Shown here piece by piece: positions 54,084 to 62,801 of a stretch of DNA of 64,000 bases. Below the pieces are notes generated by a model. The model did no database searches, had not been told where the DNA came from, and was given only the letters and a program-made list of their open reading frames with translations. Location: the NCBI GenBank assembly GCA_944390795.1, contig CALXRI010000008.1:52958-116957 (forward strand). The letters run 5' to 3'. This DNA is from an uncultured Victivallales bacterium (GTDB lineage Bacteria > Verrucomicrobiota > Lentisphaeria > Victivallales > UBA1829). A program made the translations under genes and the position numbers. Within the stretch, counting starts at the first letter, position 1. Each line of letters starts with the position of its first letter.

Positions 54084-55175
54084 TTATGTATTCCATGGAA
54101 TCTTCCGGCAGGACATCCCGGAGTCCAGTCTTGGTTTCATGAACTCTTTCAGGATGGCGATTCTGCGCCCGGTAATCAGATCGATCACCCCGTGCGCGGC
54201 AATCTCGCCGTATTTTTCCAGATCCTGCGAAATCTGCACAGGAACATAAGGAAGAAAATCCTCGCGATGCGGACTGAACGTAATCAGAGAGTAATCATCC
54301 GGAATGCTCCTGCCCTCGTCGCGGACCGCATTCTGGATCACATTCTGAAAGATTCCGTCCGAACAAAAAATGGCGGTAAAGACTGTGCCGGAGGAAATCA
54401 CCCGCCGGATCGCCTGATACACCTCCAGCAGATCCAGGACCGTGATTTCCAGCGCCGGATCGGGCGCAATGCCGTATCGCGCCAGCGCCTGGCAAAACCC
54501 TTCGTAACGGGCCTCGTCAAAATTTCTGCTTTTCGCCCGCGCGACATACAGGATGCGGTGATGCCCGTTTTTCAGAAGATACTCGCCGGCCATTTTCCCG
54601 CCGATCGTGTCATCCGCGCCGACATAATGGATATTTTTCTCCTGAAACAGCGTTCCGCCGATCGTCACGACCGGAATCTCCTTCTCCCGGAGCCCGCTGA
54701 TGACCTCGAGCTGTTCCCGGTCCGGACAGAGCCAGATCACCCCGGCAACTCCCTGCGCCGCAATTTCGGAAACCGCGAGAACGCCGTGCGCCCTGATGTT
54801 CAGCAGCTGGATCCGGACATTGGCGGCGCTCAGGGTGTTGATCACGCTCTGCAGAATCCCCCATACATAGGTGTCGAGAGCGACCGAGGCGCTTCCCGCA
54901 TAAAAAATGACGCCGACGGAAAAACCGGCAGGCTGAAGCTGCTTCCGGTGACGGCGGATGGCGGACGCGTTGAGATACGTGCCGTTTCCATGCCGGACTT
55001 CCAGAATGCCCTCCTCGACAAACGAGGCGATGACTCGGCGCACGGTATCGCGGCTGACATTCAGGATGGAACAGATCTGCCGCTCGGCGGGAAGTTTTTC
55101 CACCTCCGCCGAGGGATTTTCCGCAATCTGCAGAATCCATTCGCGTGTCTTGTTGTAAGCGCTGGGAAGACGCAT
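54084..55175 (-). CDS. GntR/LacI hybrid transcriptional regulator
   Basis: The 363-residue protein has an N-terminal GntR winged helix (about 1-70, KLPAERQICSILNVSRDTVRRVIASF; ILEVRHGNGTYL) and a LacI-type effector domain (about 85-355, SVGVIFYAGSASVALDTYVWG; VGADDTIGGKMAGEYLLKNGHHRI). ATG 55175 was chosen over an upstream ATG because AGGAGG lies correctly before it. It heads the locus E operon, divergent from locus F. Sugar ligand unknown. Confidence 0.92.
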   Translation of the reverse strand: MRLPSAYNKTREWILQIAENPSAEVEKLPAERQICSILNVSRDTVRRVIASFVEEGILEVRHGNGTYLNASAIRRHRKQLQPAGFSVGVIFYAGSASVALDTYVWGILQSVINTLSAANVRIQLLNIRAHGVLAVSEIAAQGVAGVIWLCPDREQLEVISGLREKEIPVVTIGGTLFQEKNIHYVGADDTIGGKMAGEYLLKNGHHRILYVARAKSRNFDEARYEGFCQALARYGIAPDPALEITVLDLLEVYQAIRRVISSGTVFTAIFCSDGIFQNVIQNAVRDEGRSIPDDYSLITFSPHREDFLPYVPVQISQDLEKYGEIAAHGVIDLITGRRIAILKEFMKPRLDSGMSCRKIPWNT

Positions 55176-55205
55176 GATTTCCTCCTGGGTGCCCGAATCT
55201 TTTAT

Positions 55206-55234
55206 ATCATACCTCATCATTCCAATTTTGTCAA
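55206..55234 (-). promoter_or_regulatory. Promoter of the locus E regulator-pilin operon
   Basis: On the minus strand TTGACA (55229-55234) and TATGAT (55206-55211) are exactly 17 bp apart. It is one of three TTGACA promoters in front of the window's sugar-type regulators. Confidence 0.75.
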
Positions 55235-55302
55235 GGGGAACAACTCACGGAAACACTCTTTTTTCCGAAAAAAAAATCCGTTTGAGGAATCAGTCCGCCA
55301 AA

Positions 55303-55314
55303 AAATCCGGATTT
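55303..55314. promoter_or_regulatory. Perfect 12-bp palindrome with central CG in the locus E/F intergenic region
   Basis: AAATCCGGATTT is a perfect palindrome in the 344-bp divergent gap 55176-55519. A near-palindrome around TTCCGGAA lies near 55380. They could be operators, but they lie well outside both promoters, so the role is uncertain. Nothing else gene-like is seen in the gap. Confidence 0.35.
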
Positions 55315-55441
55315 CCCGATCATCTCTCATTTTCAACTGATTTCCAGGATTTTCAGAAGAAGAAAAGACTGGAGGCATTCCGGAAATGCGCCTGTCACCG
55401 CGCCGGACACGGGAAAATTCTGTTTTTTTCTCTTTTCCCGA

Positions 55442-55469
55442 TTGACGTTTTGAGGAAAGTGGATATAAT
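55442..55469 (+). promoter_or_regulatory. Promoter of the locus F DUF4838-GH20 operon
   Basis: TTGACG (55442-55447) and TATAAT (55464-55469) are 16 bp apart, 50 bp upstream of the DUF4838 start. Upstream and downstream of it no operator is clear, apart from the intergenic palindromes. Confidence 0.65.
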
Positions 55470-55519
55470 ATCAGCAAAGAGGTATGATGTGGTATTATTT
55501 AAATGAAGGAGTTCCGGCA

Positions 55520-58156
55520 ATGCGTCTTGTCTGCCTGTATGCGTTTCTGACATTTCTTCCGCTGTGCACGCTCTCCGGCGGCACGTACGCAGCGCCGGAC
55601 GGAAAGGAAATCCCCTGCCGGATCCTGCCCGGAGAATTCATGGAGCTCCCGGAATGGAAGGAGGATGCGCAATACCTGATCCTCCATTTTTCCGCGGAAA
55701 AGGACGGCACGCTGGATCTGGCGCTGCATTCCGGGGAAGGCGCATTCCTTGAGAGTGTCCGGCACGGCCCCGGGGAACAATTCAAGATTCTGCCGATGAA
55801 GAACTTCCGCCGTTCCGGAAAGCCCGCCTGGGAGTGTTTGAGGAAAGGAATCCTCACGCCGGGGCAAGGGGAGAAAATTTCCCTGATCCGCGCATTTTTC
55901 TCATCCGGTCAGGAAATCGCGTTCGGCGGTCTGCTTCTCCTTGCACCGGTCAATGAGATCACGCCCGTCGGGACGGCATATCCGCTGTATGGAATCGTCT
56001 CGGCGGAAAATTATCCGAAACATCTGCAACGGGAAGCGGACGCCATGCGCCGGCATCTGCACGCTCTGACAGGCATCGCCCTGCCGCAGAAAACAGAGAC
56101 GGCGAATCCGCGCAACATGATTCTTCTGGGGAAAAATGCCGTTCTGAAACACGACGCCCTTTCCGAAAAGGAACTCCGCGCCCGGGGATTCAACGGCTTC
56201 ACGATCGCCGTCCGGAATTCCAGTCTGGCAATCGCGGGGGAGTCCATTCAGGGAACGGCCTACGGCATTTACCGTTTTCTGGAGGCGCAGGGCATGAAGT
56301 TCTTCGCCCCCGGCGTTCATTCTCCGATCCGGAAAACCGGCATCCTGCACGCCGTTGAGACGGCGGACCAGCCCTATTTCGAAGGAAAGCGGGCGCCGGG
56401 CGGATGGTGCGTCTACGGCGACGAAAGCGGCGTGGCGCTCGCGGATCCGCGCAAGGCCGGAATCGACAAAGTCTTTCCGGGCGACCGCACGCAGTGGATC
56501 GACCACACCTCGGCGTTTCTGGTTCCGAAAAAGTATTATTACGACAAACATCCGGATTTCTACTGTCTGCGCGCGGACGGCACGCGCATGCCGAAGGAAA
56601 CCCCTGACGTCCGGGTCATGCTCTGCCAGACCAGCAGGGAAGGAATCCGGAAGGCTGCGGAACGCGCTCTGCAGTGGGTGGAGAAAAATCCGCAGCATCT
56701 GCTGTTCGCCGTCCAGCAGGGAGACGACGCGGAACGGTGCGTCTGCAGCGGATGCGAGTCGAAACGGAAGCTCTCCTGGAATGAAACGGATCTTTTTCTG
56801 AACTGGGTGAACGGCATCGCAGAAGAGGTCGGAAAGCGTTTCCCGGACAAACGTCTCCTCTCTTACGCCTACATCACCACGCAGCCCGCGCCGAGGCGCC
56901 TGAAGCCCGCGCCGAATGTGCATCTTCTCTACGCGCCGTGGCCGAACCGTCTTTCCGCGCCCAACGGATTCCGGGACTTCGACGCGCCGGAAAACATTGT
57001 CGCGCGAACCCAGCTTGAGGACTGGCTGAAAGTCTCCGATCCCGCACAGCTGGGGATTTATGATTATCCTTCGGGCAATTCCCTGACACACAGGGGAATG
57101 GCGGCACGCCTGAAATGGCTGGCGCGCAGAAACATGCGCGGCAGCATCTGGTACTGCGGCACGAACCGGATCTTTTCCGCGATGTTCACCTATGTGCAGG
57201 CCCGCCTCTGCTGGAATCCCCTGCTGGACACCCGTGCGCTGGAACAGGAGTTCATCAGCGGATATTACGGAAATGCCGCCGGGACCGTCCGGAAAATCGT
57301 CTCCTCCGTCTACGACCGTCTGGACGCCGATCCGGAAAACAACGGACGCATCCCGAAGGAAGGTTTTTTCAGTTTGTCCTTCGTCAAATTCCTGACCGGA
57401 GCGTTCGCCGAAGCGCGGGAACTCGCACCGGAACGTCTTTCGGCGGAACTGCTCCGGGACGAATCCGGAATTCTGGAAAACGGACTGGCGGCCTGCTCGA
57501 AGCATCCCGCCTCTCCCGCCGGCGCCGCTATCTGGAAACGCTATCTGGAAATCGCCGCCGCGGATCCGAATACCGACTGGCGCAAGATCTGCAGTCTTCT
57601 GTGGACGCATGCGAAAATCCGCTGCGAGGCGGAAGCGCCGAAAAAGATGCCGCCCCTGATTGCAGAACTGATCCGCGATCCGCAGCGGGTCATCGCCGCG
57701 CGCCGGAAAACGGACTTCGTGGAAAAAATTCCGGGCGGCGTCCGGATTTCCCCGTATGCGTTCGAAGGCGGTACAACACCTGTTTTCTACAGCTGGAAAT
57801 GTCCGGGGAAAGTCGCAGTCGCCGTGCGCGGCACCATGACGGAGCTCTCGCGCATGGAAGCGGCATTCTCCTGGAACACCCCGGGGCCGGCACGCCTCAG
57901 TTTCGAAGGGCAGTCCTGCGACAAACTCTCCGTTCCGCCGGTTCCGATCCGGATATCCATCAACGGGAAGACCCTTTTCGAAGGGGAAAACGCCTGCAGG
58001 AAACACGGCTGGACGCCGCGGAACATCCCAGTTCCGGAAGGAATGCTGAAACAAGGGAAAAATACGCTCGTCTTTGAAAATCTGGCGAAAAGCGACAGCC
58101 GCGTCTCCCACTGGTTCATGATCGCCGGCGCGGAAATCCGGAGCGTCCCGCAATGA
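55520..58156 (+). CDS. Secreted DUF4838 protein (locus F)
   Basis: The 878-residue protein has a signal peptide (about 1-24), a beta domain (about 30-140), a GH67-N-like domain (about 160-265, GTAYGIYRFLEAQGMKFFAPG) and the DUF4838 barrel with CVCSGCESKRK, then a C-terminal helical region and beta domain. It is paralogous to the product of 49960-52245 (IDHTSAFLVP; IDHTAGYLVP). ATG 55520 has AAGGAG upstream; an earlier in-frame ATG adds only twelve codons overlapping the leader. Its stop overlaps the GH20 start (ATGA). Confidence 0.85.
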   Translation: MRLVCLYAFLTFLPLCTLSGGTYAAPDGKEIPCRILPGEFMELPEWKEDAQYLILHFSAEKDGTLDLALHSGEGAFLESVRHGPGEQFKILPMKNFRRSGKPAWECLRKGILTPGQGEKISLIRAFFSSGQEIAFGGLLLLAPVNEITPVGTAYPLYGIVSAENYPKHLQREADAMRRHLHALTGIALPQKTETANPRNMILLGKNAVLKHDALSEKELRARGFNGFTIAVRNSSLAIAGESIQGTAYGIYRFLEAQGMKFFAPGVHSPIRKTGILHAVETADQPYFEGKRAPGGWCVYGDESGVALADPRKAGIDKVFPGDRTQWIDHTSAFLVPKKYYYDKHPDFYCLRADGTRMPKETPDVRVMLCQTSREGIRKAAERALQWVEKNPQHLLFAVQQGDDAERCVCSGCESKRKLSWNETDLFLNWVNGIAEEVGKRFPDKRLLSYAYITTQPAPRRLKPAPNVHLLYAPWPNRLSAPNGFRDFDAPENIVARTQLEDWLKVSDPAQLGIYDYPSGNSLTHRGMAARLKWLARRNMRGSIWYCGTNRIFSAMFTYVQARLCWNPLLDTRALEQEFISGYYGNAAGTVRKIVSSVYDRLDADPENNGRIPKEGFFSLSFVKFLTGAFAEARELAPERLSAELLRDESGILENGLAACSKHPASPAGAAIWKRYLEIAAADPNTDWRKICSLLWTHAKIRCEAEAPKKMPPLIAELIRDPQRVIAARRKTDFVEKIPGGVRISPYAFEGGTTPVFYSWKCPGKVAVAVRGTMTELSRMEAAFSWNTPGPARLSFEGQSCDKLSVPPVPIRISINGKTLFEGENACRKHGWTPRNIPVPEGMLKQGKNTLVFENLAKSDSRVSHWFMIAGAEIRSVPQ

Positions 58157-59682
58157 AACGCGTCCTTCTCCAGTATGACGTCGCGCACGGCAGACTCCCG
58201 CGCCCGGAGCGGATTCTGGAACAGGCGGCCTTTCTGAAAGAATACGGTCTGAACGGCGTCATGCTCTATCTGGACGGAGAAGGCGCGCAGAAGAGTCTGC
58301 CAGTGCGGGGAAGCATTCCGGCGGATTATCTCACGGTCCTGAAGACCGGGCTGCGCAGGCTCTCCCTCGAATTTGTGCCGCACATCCAGACGCTCGGGCA
58401 TCTCGAACGGATGCTGGCCCGCTCCGGAATGGAACCGTGGCGCGACGATCCCGGAGGCGGACGCGTCGTGCGGATCGACTCCCCGGAAGTGCGGAACGGC
58501 ATGAAACGCTACATCGCCGAGGCGATGGAACTCTTCGGCTCGGAATGGATCCATTGCGGCGGCGACGAGGCTTGGACGCTCGGCCTCGGCGTTTCGCGTC
58601 CGTATCTGGCCGCCGCAGGACTGGAGAACGCGCTCGGGGAATACTGGAACGAACTGCATCAGACCGTCCGCGCACGAGGCGGGAAGATGGTGCTCTACGC
58701 CGATGAGCTGATCGTGTATCCGGCGCTGCGGAACAGACTCGACCGCGACATCGTAATTGCGAACTGGGGCTACTGCGCCCCGGATGAGATCTTCGAACAG
58801 GAAAACGGCCACTATGCCGCACACCATGCGGTCACGGCCGGACGGGAAAGCTGGATCACGGGGAATTCGATGGCGGAATATCTGTTTCTCCCCTTTCCGA
58901 GACTGCCGGAAAATCTCCAAGTTCTGGAACGTCTGGGACACGAAAGCGGAGCGGACACCTTTGTCATCAGCGACTGGGGCTCCTGGGAAAACATCAGTCC
59001 CATGCTCAATACCCTGCTTGGCGCGCTCTTCGTCCTCCGGCGTCTGAAATGTCCGGACTACGGCATAAGGGAGTTTCTCTCCGAACTTTCGGAACTGGTC
59101 TTCGGGAGGCGGGAAACGGCATTTCTGCACGCAGTCCGGACGATGCTGGAGGCGCAGTGCGCAAAATACTGGCCCCGGACAATCTGCCGGACCGGTCCGA
59201 TGCTGCCCCGCTTTTTCACGGGAGATCCGGATCAGCGCATGATCGGCACCTTGTCCGCCGCAATCGATCCAGCGAAACTGAACCGTCTGAAAAAAGAAAT
59301 GGAACAGGCATGCCTCCTGCTGGATTCCCTTGCCGGGAAAACCGGGGTCCGCCGGATGCAGTGGCTGCATGATCTGCGATGGACTGCGCGCAGGCTGCTT
59401 GCGGCGGTTCTGCGCGCGGAACTCTGTTTCCGGCACGCGTGGTACACAGGGGCGGTGTGGATCGACGGCGCCGGACGGCATGCACTCCGGCAGGACTATG
59501 AAACCTACCGGAATCTTGCCGCCGGAGATATCGCGCTCCATCGCAAGGTCTGGCGCAGGGACTGCCTTCCGGGCGGACTCGGGGAATCCTGCGCCCTCCT
59601 GAAAACAGCGGCGGGAAGTGCCGGAAAAACAATCCACTGTCCGGAAAACACCCTGCTTTATTTTCCCCCGGAAAATCCATGA
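58153..59682 (+). CDS. GH20-like glycoside hydrolase
   Basis: The 509-residue protein begins directly with the barrel, without the alpha/beta N-domain of GH20, and shows the acid/base pair Asp138-Glu139 in HCGGDEAWTLG, the canonical GH20 motif. HIQTLGHLERML in the barrel is shared with the product of 23633-25438. No signal peptide, so it is probably cytoplasmic. It should act on terminal N-acetylhexosamine or a related sugar. Coupled by ATGA to DUF4838; convergent with the next gene. Confidence 0.8.
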   Translation: MKRVLLQYDVAHGRLPRPERILEQAAFLKEYGLNGVMLYLDGEGAQKSLPVRGSIPADYLTVLKTGLRRLSLEFVPHIQTLGHLERMLARSGMEPWRDDPGGGRVVRIDSPEVRNGMKRYIAEAMELFGSEWIHCGGDEAWTLGLGVSRPYLAAAGLENALGEYWNELHQTVRARGGKMVLYADELIVYPALRNRLDRDIVIANWGYCAPDEIFEQENGHYAAHHAVTAGRESWITGNSMAEYLFLPFPRLPENLQVLERLGHESGADTFVISDWGSWENISPMLNTLLGALFVLRRLKCPDYGIREFLSELSELVFGRRETAFLHAVRTMLEAQCAKYWPRTICRTGPMLPRFFTGDPDQRMIGTLSAAIDPAKLNRLKKEMEQACLLLDSLAGKTGVRRMQWLHDLRWTARRLLAAVLRAELCFRHAWYTGAVWIDGAGRHALRQDYETYRNLAAGDIALHRKVWRRDCLPGGLGESCALLKTAAGSAGKTIHCPENTLLYFPPENP

Positions 59683-59778
59683 AAACCGGCGGAATATTTT
59701 TTCACGGGGAAAGCGCCTGAGCTGAAATGCGGCAGGGGGCAGTCACCATCAGGAACGGCACAGCCATATCTGCCGGAA

Positions 59779-60429
59779 TCAGTCGGATGAGGATTTTTCA
59801 ACCACGTCAAAATACTCCGAAAGCACGCGGAAGCAGGACTCCTCCATTTTCCGCTTCCGGTCGGGCGGAAGGGAGATCATCTGGACGCGGTCGCGAATCC
59901 GCAGCGCCTTGTGATAGGCCTTGAGGATATCCGCCATTTCCTCCTTGGAAAGCGCATTCCGATCCGCTTTTTTCCGGTATTCCTCACGGAGTGAAATCTC
60001 CTTTCCGAGAATCGACATGCGCTGTTTCTTCCCCGCGCTGTTGCGCCGGAGAAACCAGAGCAGGTGATAGCCGCGGGTGATTTCGGCATAGAGGCGCTGC
60101 GCCTCGCGGGAGGAAAGCTCGCCTTCCTCGTCGATCCGGTCGAGATAGCGTTCGATATTTCTCCTTGCGGTATCGACCCTGCGTTTCTCCGAGCCGGTCA
60201 GCTGTTCCTGCTTGAGCGCATAGTCAACCACTCTGCCCAGGTGCTCCAGATGATCGCGGACGTTCCGGGCGACCCGGCTGCCGCGCGCCATGTCATTGAG
60301 TTCCTGCGCCGCCTTGGAGACGTTTTTCCGGCTTTTCGCGCGCTCCTCCCAGGAAGTCCTGTCCGCATGAAGCGCGATGACAGTTCCGCAGACAAGCAGG
60401 ATCAAGAGAAGTTTCATCCGTTTTCTCAT
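59779..60429 (-). CDS. Small secreted helical protein of unknown function
   Basis: The 216-residue protein starts with a signal peptide (MRKRMKLLLILLVCGTVIALHA) and consists almost wholly of charged alpha-helices (KAAQELNDMARGSRVARNVRDH; RRVDTARRNIERYLDRIDEEG), likely a coiled coil. No catalytic motif is visible. ATG 60429 was chosen for the signal peptide; 60417 is possible. It is a single gene with its own promoter, and an extracytoplasmic structural role is possible. Confidence 0.72.
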   Translation of the reverse strand: MRKRMKLLLILLVCGTVIALHADRTSWEERAKSRKNVSKAAQELNDMARGSRVARNVRDHLEHLGRVVDYALKQEQLTGSEKRRVDTARRNIERYLDRIDEEGELSSREAQRLYAEITRGYHLLWFLRRNSAGKKQRMSILGKEISLREEYRKKADRNALSKEEMADILKAYHKALRIRDRVQMISLPPDRKRKMEESCFRVLSEYFDVVEKSSSD

Positions 60430-60458
60430 GGGCAGCAATCCGTTTTTGTTGATACGGT

Positions 60459-60486
60459 AACATATACCGGAAAAGGGAAATGTCAA
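60459..60486 (-). promoter_or_regulatory. Promoter of the small secreted protein gene
   Basis: On the minus strand TTGACA (60481-60486) and TATGTT (60459-60464) are 16 bp apart, about 30 bp upstream of the start. The rest of 60430-60652 is AT-rich and without a clear plus-strand promoter. Confidence 0.55.
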
Positions 60487-60652
60487 AAGTCACTCCTCGC
60501 ATCCGACCGCACGGACACAGCAGGATGCGCGGAATATTTGGGAAAATATATGTACCCTTTTCAAAGAAATCCATGGAAAAAATCCATTTTCAGTATATAT
60601 TATCAAAATGATGAAAAAAGAGCGATGAAAAAACACGAAACAAGTGGTGTCT

Positions 60653-62728
60653 ATGGAGAAATATTATTTAGGAATTGATGTCGGTTCAACCACGTTCAAA
60701 GCGGTTCTGATGACCGGAGACGGCAAAGTCACACATACCGTTTACCGGCGGACCCGTCCGGTGGAATCCGGCAAACTGACCTGCTCGGGGCGCTGCAGCA
60801 ACTGCGGACACTGCAACCTCGGAGCCTTGAAGAAAACCGTCGAGGAATTTCTCGCCGAAGCCGGACTGACGATGAAAAACGTTGCCTGCACCGTCGTGAC
60901 AGGCAGCCAGATCGTGGAAGACACGAAAAAGTTTCTGAATTTCGACTTTCAGGTCAGCGAGGTTTCCGCCCATGTCGCGGGTGCGCTGCACTATTACCCC
61001 TCCTGCCGCGCAATCCTGGATGTCGGCGGACAGGACAGCAAGGCGATGATTTACAATGACGCCATGCAGATGTGGACCTCGAAAATGAGCGGGATCTGCG
61101 CAGCCGGAACCGGCGCCTTTCTCGACAGCGTCGCGCTGAAGCTGAACATCCCCGTCGAGGAAATGGCCGACAAAGTCAACTACGATTCCGATCTGGAGTT
61201 CTCCAGCGTCTGCGCGGTGTTGAGCGCGACCTCGATCAACAAGTTCAAGAACCGTTACCCGCTCGGGCAGATCGTCGCGGGCGCCTGCCGCGCCCAGGCG
61301 AGAACGATCATTTCCGGCGTCGGAGAGCTTCTGTTCCATTACGACGGCGATGTGGTCTTCCAGGGCGGCGTCGCCTCCAACCGCGCGGTGGCCTACTATC
61401 TGAAGGAAATCACGGGAAACAACATCATCATCCCGGAATTCCACCGTGTCATGGGGGCGCTCGGCGCGGCCTGCCTCGCCAGGAAATACGCAGCCCTGAA
61501 AGACCGTCTGATCAAGCGGAAGATGGAGTATGCGCCGGTTCCTCTGAAATCGATCCAGATGCGCGCGAACTCCACGCGGCGGGAATTCCTGTCCAAATCC
61601 AGCAGGATGCCGACCGTCTGGCGCAACCTCTTTTTCCCGACCGAAATTCTGAATGCCCTCGGTGTCCGCATGCTGACGCTGGAAACCTATGCGGCGCTCT
61701 TCGCGCGCAATTCGAAACGCACGAAAAAAGCGCTGGACGTGGCCGCCTACAAGGGGTTTGCCGCGGAAACATGTTCGTTCCTCCGGGTTCTTGAGGGAAT
61801 CGACCTGCCGAAACCCGATTTCGGCGTTTCGACCTCCCAGCCCTGCCAGCAGGGGGAGCGCATCTTCCAGGACCTCGCGCGGCAGTATGGCTTCACCGAG
61901 CGCTTCTACTCGCTTCATACGCCCGTCAGCATGAACGACGACAATGCCGTGGAGACAATCGCGGAAGGCCTTGAAACCGCCGTCGGGAAAATGGAAAAGG
62001 CCCTCGGCATCAAGATGGATCCCGGCAGACTCTCCGAAGCGTGCGATTTCTCCAACCAGGCCGCCGCGATCTCGAAAAAGTGCAACGATCTGCGCTGGTC
62101 GAGCCCCCCGCTGATCCGCGGCTCGGAAGGCGTCTACAACGCGATTCTCTTCTCCCAGCTCTGGGGGAAAAAGGAACTGATCGACATTCAGGGACAGTTC
62201 CTTCAGGAACTCACCGAGCGCAGGGAATGGGCCGAAAAACGCTATTCCATCGACGACACCCACCGGATTCTCTGGCTGCATCTGCCGCCGTTCTATGACA
62301 CCAAGATCCTGGACTACATCGAGAATACCTGCAACGCGCCGATTGTATTCGAAGAGGTGAACTTTGTGGACTGGATCGACCTGGATCCCGATGATCCCTA
62401 CCGCTCACTGGCGAGAAAACTTCTGACTGTCGGCTATCTGGACCCGAAACTCCGGGTCAATTACATCAGCCAGAACGCGGCGAAAGCAAAACTCAACGGC
62501 TGCATCCTCTACAATCACGGGTTCGGCCGCTGCTCGCTCGCGGACAGCTGTTTCGCCAAGCACCTCCGCGAGGAGCTCCGCAAGGTCAATCTGCCGCTTC
62601 TGACTCTCGACGGAGACTGCATGGACCAGACCATTGATCCGTGCAGCACCTTCACGAAGATCAGCGCGTTCATCGAATCGCTGAACAGCCGGAAATACGG
62701 CAATATTTTCGGTCCGGTGGAGAAATAA
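60653..62728 (+). CDS. Fused 2-hydroxyacyl-CoA dehydratase activator / dehydratase-subunit-like protein
   Basis: The 691-residue protein fuses two domains. Residues about 1-280 are an ASKHA activator (GIDVGSTTFKAVLM; ILDVGGQDSKAM; ICAAGTGAF; SSVCAVLSA), with the two cysteines that bridge the dimer's iron-sulfur cluster in HgdC. Residues about 320-690 resemble HgdB/FldC, with QPCQQGERIF and the DGDCMDQTIDPCSTFTKISAFIE end. Cys44, Cys48, Cys51 and Cys54 (TCSGRCSNCGHC) form an extra cluster in the activator. Such enzymes use ATP-driven electron transfer to dehydrate 2-hydroxyacyl-CoA. Substrate unknown. ATG 60653 preferred over the GTG 60644. Confidence 0.88.
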   Translation: MEKYYLGIDVGSTTFKAVLMTGDGKVTHTVYRRTRPVESGKLTCSGRCSNCGHCNLGALKKTVEEFLAEAGLTMKNVACTVVTGSQIVEDTKKFLNFDFQVSEVSAHVAGALHYYPSCRAILDVGGQDSKAMIYNDAMQMWTSKMSGICAAGTGAFLDSVALKLNIPVEEMADKVNYDSDLEFSSVCAVLSATSINKFKNRYPLGQIVAGACRAQARTIISGVGELLFHYDGDVVFQGGVASNRAVAYYLKEITGNNIIIPEFHRVMGALGAACLARKYAALKDRLIKRKMEYAPVPLKSIQMRANSTRREFLSKSSRMPTVWRNLFFPTEILNALGVRMLTLETYAALFARNSKRTKKALDVAAYKGFAAETCSFLRVLEGIDLPKPDFGVSTSQPCQQGERIFQDLARQYGFTERFYSLHTPVSMNDDNAVETIAEGLETAVGKMEKALGIKMDPGRLSEACDFSNQAAAISKKCNDLRWSSPPLIRGSEGVYNAILFSQLWGKKELIDIQGQFLQELTERREWAEKRYSIDDTHRILWLHLPPFYDTKILDYIENTCNAPIVFEEVNFVDWIDLDPDDPYRSLARKLLTVGYLDPKLRVNYISQNAAKAKLNGCILYNHGFGRCSLADSCFAKHLREELRKVNLPLLTLDGDCMDQTIDPCSTFTKISAFIESLNSRKYGNIFGPVEK

Positions 62729-62801
62729 CGCCGCAGGCGGAAATTAAACAACAGGGGGAAGGATCCGGATTTCCGTCCCCATTGAAACAGGAGAAAAGAC
62801 G

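Noticed and set aside
60540..60652. Promoter or riboswitch in front of the dehydratase fusion gene.
   Set aside because: The region is AT-rich with several TATA-like words, but none has a -35 at a proper distance, and no conserved RNA fold is recognisable.
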